From NCBI RefSeq assembly GCF_019703515.2, contig NC_059373.1, positions 18,121,281 through 18,185,280 of the forward strand: DNA of 64,000 nt. Reading direction: 5' to 3'. Of this stretch, positions 37,370 to 49,224 are shown one piece after another. The stretch comes from Myxocyprinus asiaticus (taxonomy: Eukaryota; Chordata; Actinopteri; Cypriniformes; Catostomidae). The notes under the pieces were generated by a model that made no database searches, was not told the DNA's origin, and saw only the letters and a list, made by a program, of their open reading frames with translations. Made by a program: the position numbers and the translations under genes. Within the stretch, counting starts at the first letter, position 1; every line of letters starts with the position of its first letter.

Positions 37370-38559
37370 CTTTCTCTTCGTCTTTTCAACACTGAGACAA
37401 AACAAGCTTAAACAGTTTAGAAACAGCCTTCAGAGCCACACAAACACACCCTGATCCTGACGAACAGACTTGCACATGTAAGTTCCTGTGTGGTGGTCAG
37501 AGTTTCCTGCCTATGTTTTAAGAAGTTGATGAGCTTTTTGATGATTATCTCAGAATGATCTAAGAGATTTCTCAACAGCTTCCACATTCAAGATTTAATC
37601 CTAATTTTGATGCATCTTTTACCCAAAGACCAAATTGATATGGTAAATGAATAAAAGATATTTATGGCTGACATAACATCATTATAAGTGATGAAACTGC
37701 AGTAATTGCCCAAACAGGATTTCTTTGACCCTAACTTTACAGGAATAACTGTCTATTACTATGGGAAATCTACAGTAACATGCGATTACAGCAAATGGTA
37801 CTGCTATAACAAAGTCCTGATATAATACATACAGAAAATTGTAACTTCATGTATCATGAATGAAAATTTTAACAGCCTATATATAACACAGTGATGGAAT
37901 TAACATCCCACAGTGATCACTGAATGAACAGTTGCTCATAAATTCCTCTCTAAAAATGACTGTCAACACTTTTGTAATTAATTATTTAATTTGTAGTAAA
38001 AGATTAGACAAAGCAAACATGGCGTTCACTTCTATCTCACTACATTTCTCACTATATCAAAAATCGGCCAGAGAGAGGAAGTGGCAAGGAACTGGGGCAT
38101 GCGTTCATAGCATGCATTTACGTATGTGTGAAGGTTTACACTGTTTAAATGGTAGATTGTGCTGTAATGATCAGTCTTTTATGAAATCTTTCTACCATCT
38201 ATTCATTTTTTTCCCATTTCTTCAAAAACAACATCTCTGTCTTGCCCTCATTCAATCTTTTTTGGAAATAAACTAGAAATTTTAGGATTTTGAAACCAAG
38301 AAACGTAAAAGAAATATTAAAGACTCTGCACTATTTCTAAGTGACTTATTAAATGATAGCAATTTAGTGACATTAACCATGTTAAATCCTTTGCACAACA
38401 GGTCATATTTCCTTTCTCAAGATGCTATTTTTAACATTCTCAAATCATGCTGGATAACATGGATCATCGGCTTTTGCACAAACTTGCGGAGTCCATGCAG
38501 GCTAGAAAGAATTTCATCATTAAAGCAAAAAGGGGACATACAAAATACTAAGATATTTA

Positions 38560-38605
<46 letters not shown>

Positions 38606-39165
38606 AAAAACATTAACTTATGTTTATAATTTGTAATGATGTTTTTGCTTATTATTAATTTGGAAAATAATTCAATAAAATATTCACTACTTTTCTTATA
38701 GCCTACTTTTGGACCCCGCTAATAGAGGATTGATTAGTTGAAATCAACATTATTGTAAAACAGCTCTCTCTTGTGGCAAAAGCAAGTATCTCCTGCAACA
38801 TGCAGTTACACTAAAGGAGAGCCCCAAACATCAAAGTCTATCCTAGATCCTTTGATTTCCTGTTTGCATTTCTTTGGGTATGCACATCCAAAAATCACAT
38901 TCAAAACACAAATTCAGAGAAAGGATATTTTAATAGAGTCTGCACACAGCAACAAAAGAAATCGAAGACACACACATAAAGAAATGAAAATACTGCCTGC
39001 AGATCTCCACTGTCAGTGCCCTGAAACACAACACAAGTTTATCAGTAATATAAGGAATACAACTTTCTATCATGTACCCACACAAATGCTAAAACCTCTT
39101 GTTAATCTAGCTTTCAGTAGAAATGATTACTCTCAATGAATCTGTTTACATGTGCATGTAATGTA
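37370..39165. other. Spacer between laptm5 and nobox
   Basis: Holds the laptm5 promoter side (no clear core elements), an (AT)n run at about 38564-38601, and possible nobox 3' flank nearer 39.8 kb. Frames of 60-122 codons here lack any recognisable similarity. Confidence 0.5.
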
Positions 39166-39719
39166 CACTCACCAAGCAATTTATTAGGTACACCTTCACA
39201 CCTACATATTCATGTGATTATCTAATCAGCCAATTGTGTGGCAGCAGTGCAATGCATAAAATCATGTAGATGGGGGTCAAGAGCTTCAGTTAATGTTCAC
39301 ATCAACCATCAGAATGGGGATAAAAATCTCAGTTATTTAGACCGTGGCATGACTGTTTGTGTCAGGCGGGCTGGTTTGAGTATTTCTGTAACTGCTGATC
39401 TCCTGGGATTTTCACACACAACAGTCTCTAGAATTTACTCAGAATGGTGCCAAAAAAAAAAAAAACATCCAGTGAGAGGCAGTTCTGCAGACAGATACGC
39501 CTTTTTGATGACAGAGGTCAACAGAGAATGGTCGGACTGGTTCGAACTGACAAAGTCTACGGTAACTCAGATAACCCCTCTGTACAATTGTAGTGAGCAG
39601 ACTATCATCTTAGAATGCACAACATGTCGAACCTTGAGGCGGAGAGGCTACAACAGGAGAAGACCACGTCGGGCACTTTATTAGGAACATAGTGTTCCTA
39701 ATAAAGTGCTCGGTGATAG
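39166..39719 (+). mobile_element. Tc1-like non-autonomous element with TA duplication
   Basis: Left terminus CACTCACCAAGCAATTTATTAGG, right terminus complementary to CTATCACCGAGCACTTTATTAGG, each flanked by TA. The interior encodes a relic of a transposase DNA-binding region ([13 protein letters not shown] then [10 protein letters not shown], a helix-turn-helix). The 148-codon frame at 39238-39684 is this relic; it lacks the catalytic half, so the copy is not autonomous. Confidence 0.8.
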
Positions 39720-39821
39720 TATTTTATATTGCATTATGAAATACATTATATGCACATGTAAAATGTCCATTTTGATAGCACAATGAATAAGAAAACTAAG
39801 ACCACTCACTACCTGCTGCTC

Positions 39822-42800
39822 TCAAAAGTGAATCGGTGAGAAATCGCAATGAAAAGTAGGCTCTGCCACGCTGACTCTGATTGGCTGGCCATGCCCCACG
39901 TCTTCAGACTCTGCCTTAACATTGGGCAGCAAGGGATCAGGGGAGGGTTTGGGTAGGCTGGGCTGGGGTGCTCCTTGTAGCTCAATGTAGTGTTGCTGGG
40001 GCAGCAGCTGAGGGTAATGGCTCTCGTGACCATGTGGCTGAAATACTGCCTGTGTATACTGACCCGACTGACTATACACCTCAGTGGTCCATGGGTAGGC
40101 CTGATATGCTTCATACAAACACAGAAATGACACTTAAAGGTATAGTTCACCCAAAAATGAAAATTCTCTCATCATTTACTCACCCTCATGCCATCCCAGA
40201 TGTGTATGACTTTTTTTCTTCTGCTGAACACAAACAAAGATTTTTTTAAGAATATCTCAGCATTGAAGGTCCATACAATGCAAGTGAATGGTGACCAGAA
40301 CTTTGAAGATCCAAAATGCAGTATAAAAGTAATCCATAAGACTACAGTGGTTAAATACATAATTTCTGAAGTGATATGATAGATGTGGGTGAGAAACAGA
40401 TCAATATTCAAGTCATTTTTTTAACTGTAAATCTAAACTTTCACTTCCACATTCTAATGCGTTTCACTTTCACATTCAGCCACCTGTTTGAGGCTGGTCA
40501 ATGCTGTAAATTGATAGAGAAAAAAAGACTTAAATATGAATCTGTTTCTCACCCACAACTATTATATCACTTATGTTTTGTGTTCTGCAGAAGAACGAAA
40601 GTCATACACATCTGGGATGGCACGAGGGAGAGTAAATGATAACTGAATTCTCATTTTGGGGTAAATTATCCCTTTAAACCATGTTTCCTACAGAATGATT
40701 TGTGCAGTGTGGGTGATTTCTCATTTACCTTGCAGTCCTGATTGTAGAAGCATCTGGTTGCCCATCTGAGACTGAAGGTACAAATGTGCACTACTGGTGT
40801 AAGCAGGCAGTGTGTTGTTGGTACCTGTGGTGAGGGACATGTATGAAGCACTGCTGTCCTCAGTGGGGTTTGGGGTGAGGTAAGGAGAGGGTGTAAGGTA
40901 GGACAGGTGGGAGTACTGGGGCAATAGTATGTTGTTGGTCTGCTGGGGCATAAGACAAGTGCTTTGCTGGGTTAACATACTGTTTGTTTGTTGAGGCAGG
41001 AGAGTATTAGTTTGCTGAGTTAATAAGGTGTTGGACTGTTGAGGAAATGTGTTTAGCTGGAAATTCAAGGTGCTATTTTGAGGAGCTGAGGTCATGTAGT
41101 TTACAGAGGAACCCAAGCCATCATAGTCAAACCTGCAACACATTAGAGAAACAATACCATAATTGCCTTGTGCACATTGTTCTTTTAAATCATATTATAT
41201 GATTATGTACTATATATATAACTGAGCATTACCATTAATATTATTAATTATTATTATTATACACTGATCAGCCACAATATTAAAATCAATGACAGGTGAA
41301 GTGAATAACATTATTTCGTTACAATGCCACCTGTCAAGGTGTGGGATATATTAGGAAGCAAGTGAACAGTCAGTTCTTGAATTTCATGTGTTGGAAGCAG
41401 GAAAAATGGGCAAGCGTAAGGATCTGAGCGACTGTGACAAGGGCCAATTTGTGATAGCTAGACAACTGGGTCAGAGCATCTCCAGAACGGCAAGTCTTGT
41501 AGGGTGTTCCCGGTATGCAGTGGTTAGTACGAAGAAAGAAAGGTGTCAGAACACACAGTACATCGCAGCTTGCTGTGTATGGAGCTGCGTAGCTGCAGAC
41601 CGGTCAGAGTGTCCATGCTGACCCTTGTTCACCGCCAAAAGTCCCTACAATGGGCAAGTGAGCATCAGAACTGGACCATGGAGCAATGGAAGAAAGTGGC
41701 CTGGTCAGATGAATCACGTTTTCTTTTAGATCACGTGGACGGCCGGGTGCGTGTGCGTCGTCTACCTGGGGAAGAGATGGCAGCAGGATGCACCATGGGA
41801 AGAAGCAGGCCGGCGGAGGCAGTGTGATGCTCTGTGGAATGTTCTGCTGGGAAACCTTGGGTCCTGGCATTCAAGTGGATGTTACTTTGACACGTACCAC
41901 ATACCTAAAGATTGTTGCAGACCAAGTACACCCCTTCATGGCAACGGTATTCCCTGATGGCAGTGGCATCTTTCAGCAGGATAATGCGCCCTGTCACACT
42001 GCAAAAATTGTTCAGGAATGGTTTGAGGAACGTGACAAAGAGTTCAAGGTGTTGACTTGGCCTCCAAATTCCCCAGATCTCAATCCGATTGAGCATCTAT
42101 GGGATGTGCTGGACCACAAGTCCGATCCATGGAGGCCCCACCTCGCAACTTTCAGGACTTAAAGGATCTGCTGCTAACGTCTTAGTGCCAGATACCATAG
42201 GACACCTTCAGAGGCCTCGACGGGTCAGAGCTGTTTTGTCAGAACGAGGGGGACCTACACAATATTAGGCAAGTGATTTTAATGTTGTGGCTGATCGGTG
42301 TATACAAATAACCCTAACCCTAACCACAATTGTACAGAGCGGTTATCGGCGTTACTGTAGACTTCGTCAGTTTGAACCAGTCTGGCCATTCTCTGTTGAC
42401 TTCTCACATCAACAAAGCACTACCTACCACAGAACTGCCTGGTTTGAGTATTTCTGTAACTGCTGATCTCCTGGGATTTTCACGCACAACAGTCTCTAGA
42501 ATTTACTCCGAATGGTGCCAAAAACAAAAAACATCCAGTGAGTGGCAGTTTTGTGGACGGAAATGCCTTGTTGATGAGAGAGGTCAACAGAGAATGGCTA
42601 GACTGGTTCGAACTGGCAAAGTCTATGGTAACTAAGATAACCGCTCTGTACAATTGTGGTGAGAAGAATAGCATCTCAGAATGCTATTCTGAGATGCGGG
42701 TTGGTGCTGTTTTGATGGCACGAGGGGGACCTACAAAATATTAGGCAGATGGTTTTGATGTTGTGGCTGATCGGTGTATGACCTGCTTCATCATTTTGAG

Positions 42801-45800
42801 TCACTTTGACCCAGAAATACATTTTGGGGAAAATTCACTAAGAATGTTCTGCGGCCGGTTAAAGCGCCCGTTATTTGCACACGCAGTCTGCGCTGGTTTA
42901 GCACCAAATTCACAAAACAAAATTATGCAGGTTAGGCAACGACACAAACGCACCCACAAAATCTGTGCTTAACGCAATTTGCATGCCCCATTTCCGATCT
43001 TGCAAACCAATTCTGAGCGCTCTAAAGCGAAGGATGCAGCAGACTAATGTGATCTGATGCAGTCTGCTGGGACTGTACATCATCGCTCTACTACTATGAT
43101 CCAGACACCTTAATAATCTCTTTAAAATGTCGAAAGTGTGCTTGACCACACTGCGCATCTTGATTTATCATCATTTGATCATTATTTGATGAATTATTGC
43201 TGCTATGATCAATAGAAAATGTACACAAACATTTATTTTAAATAAAATAAATTTAACCACCTGTATTCATCTGGCGATGTAAATTGCGCTGGGCAATTTT
43301 TGTGAATAAAGCACAATTTATAATGAGCCTAATTTACATAGAGAAGACCCAGAAAGGAATGATAATAACTTCATTTAAAAACTCTTAAATATGATTGTGG
43401 GTGGTTAGTGAATAAGAAGCAGGTTTTTGCACTGAAATACTACAAGCAAAAGTGTTGCAACTGTTTAGTGAATTTGCCCCATTGAGTTTTATGCCTTCTT
43501 ATGATATAGTTATTGTGTGTCCGGTGCTGAGATATAATACTTGGCAGAGACTTTCTGTTTTTTATCTTAGTACATAAAACTCTAAACGTTTTTTTTCTTG
43601 ATCGAAGCAACTCAAAATTATGGAGCAGGTCACATATTAGTGAATATTAGTTATATTAATATAATTAAAGTCACAAAGTACCACATACTGTACATTCTGC
43701 TATGAGGGTCATTCACAGGAATGTATAAAACTTGCACACATTACACATATTAATGTGTTTTGTTTTCATTTCTTAAACATAATCCAAAAAAACAAAACAA
43801 AAAAACTTGTGATGAATCACGATGCACTGTACTATTTCTTCAGTTTAATAGGTTTAACAAAGCAAAATTTAATTTAAGTACCCCAGGGGTACATCAGACA
43901 TCAAAATATTTGCACTGAACAGATGATATTCCCAGCTATTTTAAGGACCTGTAAACTGGATAACACTTTGTAAAAATGCTCTGTGCCGAATTCTAGTGGT
44001 TAATGAGGGAACGTCAGGGAATGAGTAACCCAGTTTCATACTAACCCAGTGTCGGTCTGCAAGCTCAGTGGCGTTGTGTCTGTGGAGCTGGGCTCACTGT
44101 GTTCAGGTGTGTCCAACAGAAGGGACACAGTGTGAATGGGGTGGTTGTATGTCGTGATAAGAGGCAAGGAGGCACGGCGAATCGGGGGAGGACTGTGCAT
44201 GGGAGGGGGCATGTACTCCAAAAATCCTCCTTGAGACACACAAGGTCCCACATCAACACAAGCTGAATCTGATGAAAAATGTCCAAATATAATTAAACAC
44301 AAATTTCGCACACTGATAATGCACAAGAAAAAAGGTATCAATAATTTTTTTTAACTCTACATATGAGCAAAAACAATAATAGTGATGCTTGCCTTGGCAA
44401 GCACCACTAATGAAATAACTAAATTCCTAAAGTGAAGTTTAATTAAATTAAAAAAAGTCCTAATAGATTGTTTGATTAATGCTAACGTATACCTGGTAGA
44501 CTGGTGCAGCTGGGAAGGATGGTACTGTAGGGGGGGAGTGTGTTTCCAGACTTGGAATGTTGAGGTGCAACAGTTGGACATGTGAAAACTGGTGGCCTGT
44601 GGACCCATTCACACAGATACACACAAATTTATACTTGTGTTTTTAAGCATCAGTTATGTCACATAACATAAGCGAAAAGATCAGTTGCACTGTGTCAGTG
44701 TGGGCACACAATGCCGAATCATGTTTTGCCACTGTAACCTGTTGACTTGGACACAAGGAGGCCCCCGATTAGCAGGAACCTTTTTCGCTGTGGCTTTTGC
44801 CGTTTTCCTCCATTTAGCTCGACGGTTCTGAAACCACACCTGTTGCAGGGATCAGAGCAAATTTATTATAACTTGCATAGAATTTCTGATGCAATGATCA
44901 TTTTATTAATATGAACATCTACAATGATAAATAGACTAAGGCCATGTCCACATTAATACGTTTTAAAGGTATAATTCATCCAAATATTCTCTCATCATTT
45001 TCTCACCCGCATGCCATCCCAGATGTGTATGACTTACTTTCTTCTGCTGAACAAATATTTTTAGGTGAATATCTCAGCTCCGTAGGTCCTCACAATGCAA
45101 GTGAATGGAAATCAGACCCTTGAAGCCCCAAAAAGCATATAAAGGCAGCATAAAAGTAATCCATATGTCTCCAGTGGTTAAATTATTAGCTTGCTTCAGA
45201 AGACATGGATTTAACAACTTGTGTGGAATAATTTAATGCCAAGTTTTAGCCACCATTCACTTACATTGTATGGACCTACAGAACTGAGATATTCTTCTAA
45301 AAATCTTCACTTGTGTTCAGCAGAAAAAAAAAAGCCATACACATCTGGGATGGCATGAGGGTGAGTAAATGATAAGAGAATTTTAATTTATGGGTGAACT
45401 ATACCTTTATGTTTGAAACCTTTTCTAATGTCAGTGTTTTCCATAGTACGCAGATATGGAGAACATTTGGAAAGTGTTTTCGGTGCAGGAAAGCGCTATT
45501 CCAGTGAGAATGAGAGGTGTACATGTAGCTAAAACAATGCCTTTTCAAACGAAAATGGAAAGGAATGAATTTCAGTGGACAGTGACCATGATTCTCTGGG
45601 GTGTAACACTGATGGCTGCTGCGATCTCCTTTCTCTTATCTCCGTCAGGGTAGTGATCGTCCTGAAACACTCGCTCCAGCTCCTCCAACTGATCTACAAC
45701 ACAATGGGTAACACACATACTGTATGCAACTACAACCCCCTCACATTTATGTCAATAAACACTCTTAAGAATATCCTATATAAGGGCTGTTCATTCACGA

Positions 45801-48800
45801 TGTCAATTTGTTGGCTAATACGGAGTTCTGTCGGAAATTTCAGGATTTTAGATTGATGGTTTTCAATTTATTAGTAAATATGTATGGTTAACATATGTAG
45901 AAACTTGTTAGCAACATATAATTTTAAAGCACACAACAGTTTTAATACATTAACATTTATAGTATGAATGCATGCGTGTAATTTGTTGTAGAACAAAACA
46001 GCAAATTCCCTTCAATAAAAGTTAACCACAGACCTTATTTCATTAGAAACTTCAAATTCCCATTAGAAGTTCCCAAGGTAACACATGGCTTGAACATGCT
46101 AATTCAATTCCAGGTTTAGGACTATAAACTGAAGAGATCTATTACAGTGTGTCCATAAACAACCACAAACATAGTCTATTTTTCTCACCGGTGCTGTAAA
46201 AAGTGCGTGTTTTCTTCTTAGGAGGCATCAGAGGAGCATCAGTGCTAATGGAAGGTAAAGCTGGTGTGCTGGTTTCTCCACTCACTGAGGGCAGAGGCAG
46301 CAGCGGAGCTGTTCTGCTGGTGAAACGGGTGTAACGGCGAGTGGTGTACACCTGCCTCAGCGTCACCTCCACCTGCCCTGTGGACACCATGGCTGGGCGC
46401 TCAACAGCGGGGCTGCTTTCATAGGGCCGTTTCCCCAAGCATGGAGTCTCCAACTGGGCCTGTGCTGGGACTTGGGTCTGAAGTACTGGTGGGGCCTGAA
46501 AGGGTTGTAGTGTGTGATTTTGGGGTGGTAACGTGATGGATAAAGGTTTGGGTGGGGATTGTGTAGGGCGCTGGGGTAGATTTGAGGTATCAGGGGGACA
46601 TAACATGAGTTCTTCACTCATAGATTTCTGTACTGACTGCTCACACACCATCACTAAGTCCATGTTACAATCAGGGCTCATCTGCAAAATACAGTCGTCC
46701 TTTAAAGGCGACACTGCCAAAACTCTTGTCTCTTTTTCATCGTTGGTCTTCGCTTGGTCTTTTAAAATGACTTCGCCACTTTCTTCCACTTTCTTATTCC
46801 TGTCTTTCTCCCCATATTTTTTACCATTGTCTAATTCCTCTTTTTGCTCCCCAACTGTTTTTTTCTCATTTTTCTGTTCAACATCATGTTCATCTTCAGT
46901 TTTGCTGTCTTCCTCATTTGTCTCGGGTTTCCTGTCTTCAGGTTCTTGATCTATTGTCCAGTTCTCCTTAGTTTTTCCTTCAGATTTCACCTCAAAATTC
47001 CTCTCAAACTCTTGAGACACCTCATCCTCCACCTTTTCCTTCACATGCTCTTCTACATCACTGTTTATTTCTCTCTCAATCTCTTGCTCGGTGTCTCTGT
47101 ATCTGCAGTAACCTCTCTGTTCTTCCTCCTCACACAGAGGACATGGACCTTCTGTAAATATAAAATGGCACACACACACACACACACACACACAAAAAAG
47201 AGAATGATACCTTCACAGCACAAGAATGGAATAAAGCACTCACCAGCAGACTTTGGCATCCCAACACAGAATGGTGCATTATTATGCTGGCTTGTCAAAG
47301 CCAAAGCCAAAAAGTATTGTCAAAATCCCTCAAACCAAGAGCAAAATTTTAGACTGTAACCCATCTTAGCCTGTTCTGAATATGTAATTTCTAACTGATC
47401 GGACAGTTTCCCCAAAATTCCTTAAAGTTCCATTAAAAAAAACAGTATGTAAGTCCTTCTGCAGTTTCTACATCCAACAAACTCAGCACAGTCCTTCAGT
47501 ATATTCAGATTTATTGTTTTTTTATCTTTTCTAACTGGAATTATTGGGTTTTCATGAAACAGACGATCAAATACCTATTTAAACTTACATTGACAATGTT
47601 CTGAGTCTATCTACGATTTCTTTTTATTGAATACTGATTGAGCAACATAATTTGTTGTTGTGGTTGTTTTGATTAAAATCCAGTTTATATATAAAAAAAA
47701 AAAAAAAGTGGCAAGGGGGCTTTTTACCCTACACATGGGGTAAAAGGCCCCCAGGGGCTTTATTGTGATAGTGTGTTGATATAGGGGACATTATTATAGT
47801 GTAAAAATTGTCAAATAATGCAAATAATTTTGAGACAGCAAGATGCTTTTTTTTTGAGTAATAAATTAAGATTATTCCAAATAAACCCTTCAGAAAAGAA
47901 TGTACCATTCCATGTTAATTTCAAACACATCTGGCATTTCAGGACATCTCAGTTATTCTATAAACAAATTAATCTCCAATGTGATTGGATCAGTCAAAGT
48001 GAGTCCACTTTTCAACATTTTTCATGATGAATCTATTCCCCCACACTTAAGAAAAACTGTGTGTTTTATGGGGGGCATTTAGGGGGCTTTTTACCCCAAT
48101 ATTAACCTTTCACCTATTGGACAGTTATTGGACTTTTGCCTTGACTTCAAAATAAGAAATACTTATGTTTCAAAAATTGATAATTTCAGGGATTCTCATT
48201 GGCTACATAAATTTGCCACATTTAAATATGCCTTAAATAGTTGATCAAATTACCTCAAAATCAAACTTTAGATATGACACGCAATCAACATTTTGCAGTG
48301 GATAGTAACAAACAGTTATGTTCAGTACATGTTTAGAAAAGTACTGTGGTAGTTTTTGTTGCCGTTTAGTGTTTTGAGAGAAAATCAGATCAATGTGCCT
48401 TTAACCCCAGGGCTTTAGTCCCATTATACCCTAACCCTCATTTAAAGGCTTTTTTTTAATTTATTTTCAGTCGTTGTTGTTGTTGTTGTTGTTGTTTTTT
48501 GACTCACTTTTTTCTCTTCTTGATTAAGATTAATTAATTTATCATTAAGTGTTTGTGTGACTTTTTGGAAGTTCAGAGCACTCTTTTACTATGCGTTTGG
48601 TGTTTGAGCAGAGCGTGTGCAAAGTTACTAGTGTATGTGGTGGAAACAGTAAAATGCAACTTTTTATTATTCTCGGAGACTTAACACATCAAAGTTACTA
48701 AACAATAGTTCAGGATGTTGTTCTAAAAGTAACACTTTCTCCACGTGCGCATTTATCACTAATTGAACCTCCGCCCAATGCATCAAACCATTAGACATTT

Positions 48801-48938
48801 TTTCCGTTTAGAAATTAAACCAATTAGACAATTATCGGTGGAAAATATAGTGTCAATCAGCTCATTTACATCAAATCACCCACCGTAATCACTGGCAAAC
48901 AAGGAATCTTCAGTCATCGTGTTGCCCACGCTAAACAT
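39822..48938 (-). CDS. nobox: NOBOX oogenesis homeobox transcription factor, 8 exons
   Basis: Nuclear homeodomain factor needed in mammals for the primordial-to-primary follicle transition and oocyte gene expression. Exons: 48938-48884, 47151-46189, 45693-45587, 44839-44739, 44596-44493, 44262-44046, 41132-40729, 40108-39822. All junctions keep phase, giving 745 aa. The homeodomain (about 330-389) carries Leu345 (L16), Phe349 (F20) and [12 protein letters not shown] with Trp377/Gln379/Asn380 (W48, Q50, N51). [20 protein letters not shown] and VTPQRIM are hallmarks of NOBOX. The long second exon is strongly acidic/lysine-rich, after a CPLC...C motif. The C-terminal part has a Gln-rich repeat and VKAE, a sumoylation-type motif. 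Exon 1 (encoding [11 protein letters not shown] after an earlier ATG) was chosen because its donor TACG|GTGGGT is in phase with the 47151 acceptor; this 5' end is the least certain. A Tc1 copy sits inside the gene, between the exons ending at 44046 and starting at 41132. Confidence 0.9.
40137..40676. repeat. Foldback MITE-like repeat in last nobox intron
   Basis: AAGGTATAGTTCACCC on the left starts about 29 bases from the last exon's acceptor. The right end GGGGTAAATTATCCCTTTAA lies about 50 bases before the donor at 40729. The repeat therefore fills almost the whole intron. Confidence 0.85.
41262..42300 (+). mobile_element. Tc1-like transposon, near full length
   Basis: CACTGATCAGCCACAATATTAA on the left is inverted at the right as TTTTAATGTTGTGGCTGATCGGTG, each end flanked by TA. 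The length of 1.04 kb is right for a compact Tc1 element. It is inserted in a nobox intron, opposite to the gene. Confidence 0.9.
41406..42162 (+). pseudogene. Tc1 transposase, disrupted
   Basis: Successive frames carry the paired-type DNA-binding N-terminus ([20 protein letters not shown]), the first catalytic Asp (WSDESRF), the second ([12 protein letters not shown]) and the final Glu block ([13 protein letters not shown]). They lie in different frames, with an internal shortening between about 41530 and 41610 and again near 41770. The copy therefore cannot encode an active DDE transposase. Confidence 0.88.
42327..42776 (+). mobile_element. Truncated or chimeric Tc1-like remnant
   Basis: The interior (GGTTTGAGTATTTCTGTAAC onward) is close to the element at 39166-39719. 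The right end (TTTTGATGTTGTGGCTGATCGGTG plus TA) instead belongs to the family at 41262-42300. No left terminus is visible. This hybrid structure suggests recombination or deletion between two Tc1-type elements. Confidence 0.7.
42826..43480. mobile_element. TIR element in nobox intron
   Basis: Left end GGGGAAAATTCACTAAGAATG, right end complementary to GGGGCAAATTCACTAAACAG. The interior includes a second GCGCTGGGCAA-type segment. No transposase was recognised. Confidence 0.65.
44960..45410. repeat. Foldback MITE-like repeat inside the homeobox intron
   Basis: AAAGGTATAATTCATCC on the left and GGGTGAACTATACCTTT on the right. It lies in the intron that splits the homeodomain between VTPQRIM and VWFQNRR. 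Confidence 0.8.
47165..47193. repeat. (CA)n microsatellite at nobox exon 2 acceptor
   Basis: A CA run (GT on the coding strand) starts only about 14 bases from the exon 2 acceptor at 47151-47154. It replaces much of the expected polypyrimidine tract. Confidence 0.9.
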
Positions 48939-49030
48939 GCCCTTTAACTCTAAACTAGTCATTAAAGTGCGCTTGAGAAAAGCCAAACACTAGCATGAGA
49001 ATTGATTGATAACCTGCACAAGCTGCTCAA

Positions 49031-49050
49031 GTTACATCACGTGACATAGA
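49031..49050 (-). promoter_or_regulatory. E-box CACGTG in nobox 5' flank
   Basis: A palindromic CACGTG lies at 49038-49043, about 100 bases upstream of the predicted nobox start codon. Oocyte genes are often driven by E-boxes bound by FIGLA with an E12-type partner. That link is inference from family knowledge, and CACGTG also suits other bHLH factors. Confidence 0.3.
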
Positions 49051-49224
49051 GACGAGGCGTTTCCGTCATCGCGGTTTTGCAGGTGGCTGCTACTGAATTA
49101 ACGCGCCTTTTACCTTTACTAATATCTCTGTAACGCCACATTTATCAGTTGCTTGCTTTGCAAGTTTCAATGTTGAAAACAAAAGTTCCTTAAATTGACG
49201 GGGTTTTTATTTTTTTTTAAACAC

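Noticed and set aside
39238..39684. 148-codon frame as a possible host gene with helix-turn-helix
   Set aside because: It lies wholly within a TIR element flanked by TA and resembles the N-terminal part of Tc1 transposases.
42307..42325. Telomere-like CCCTAACCCTAACC
   Set aside because: Only about two and a half units lie between two transposons; too short to infer a chromosome fusion or internal telomere.
47244..47259. Alternative nobox start exon (ATG CCA AAG TCT GCT G)
   Set aside because: The donor is in phase, but it encodes only five residues with no evident promoter; the exon at 48884-48938 fits better. Kept as an alternative only.
46533..47359. 138- and 171-codon plus-strand frames
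   Set aside because: They are antisense to the acidic nobox exon 2 and show only Ser/Phe/Leu low complexity.
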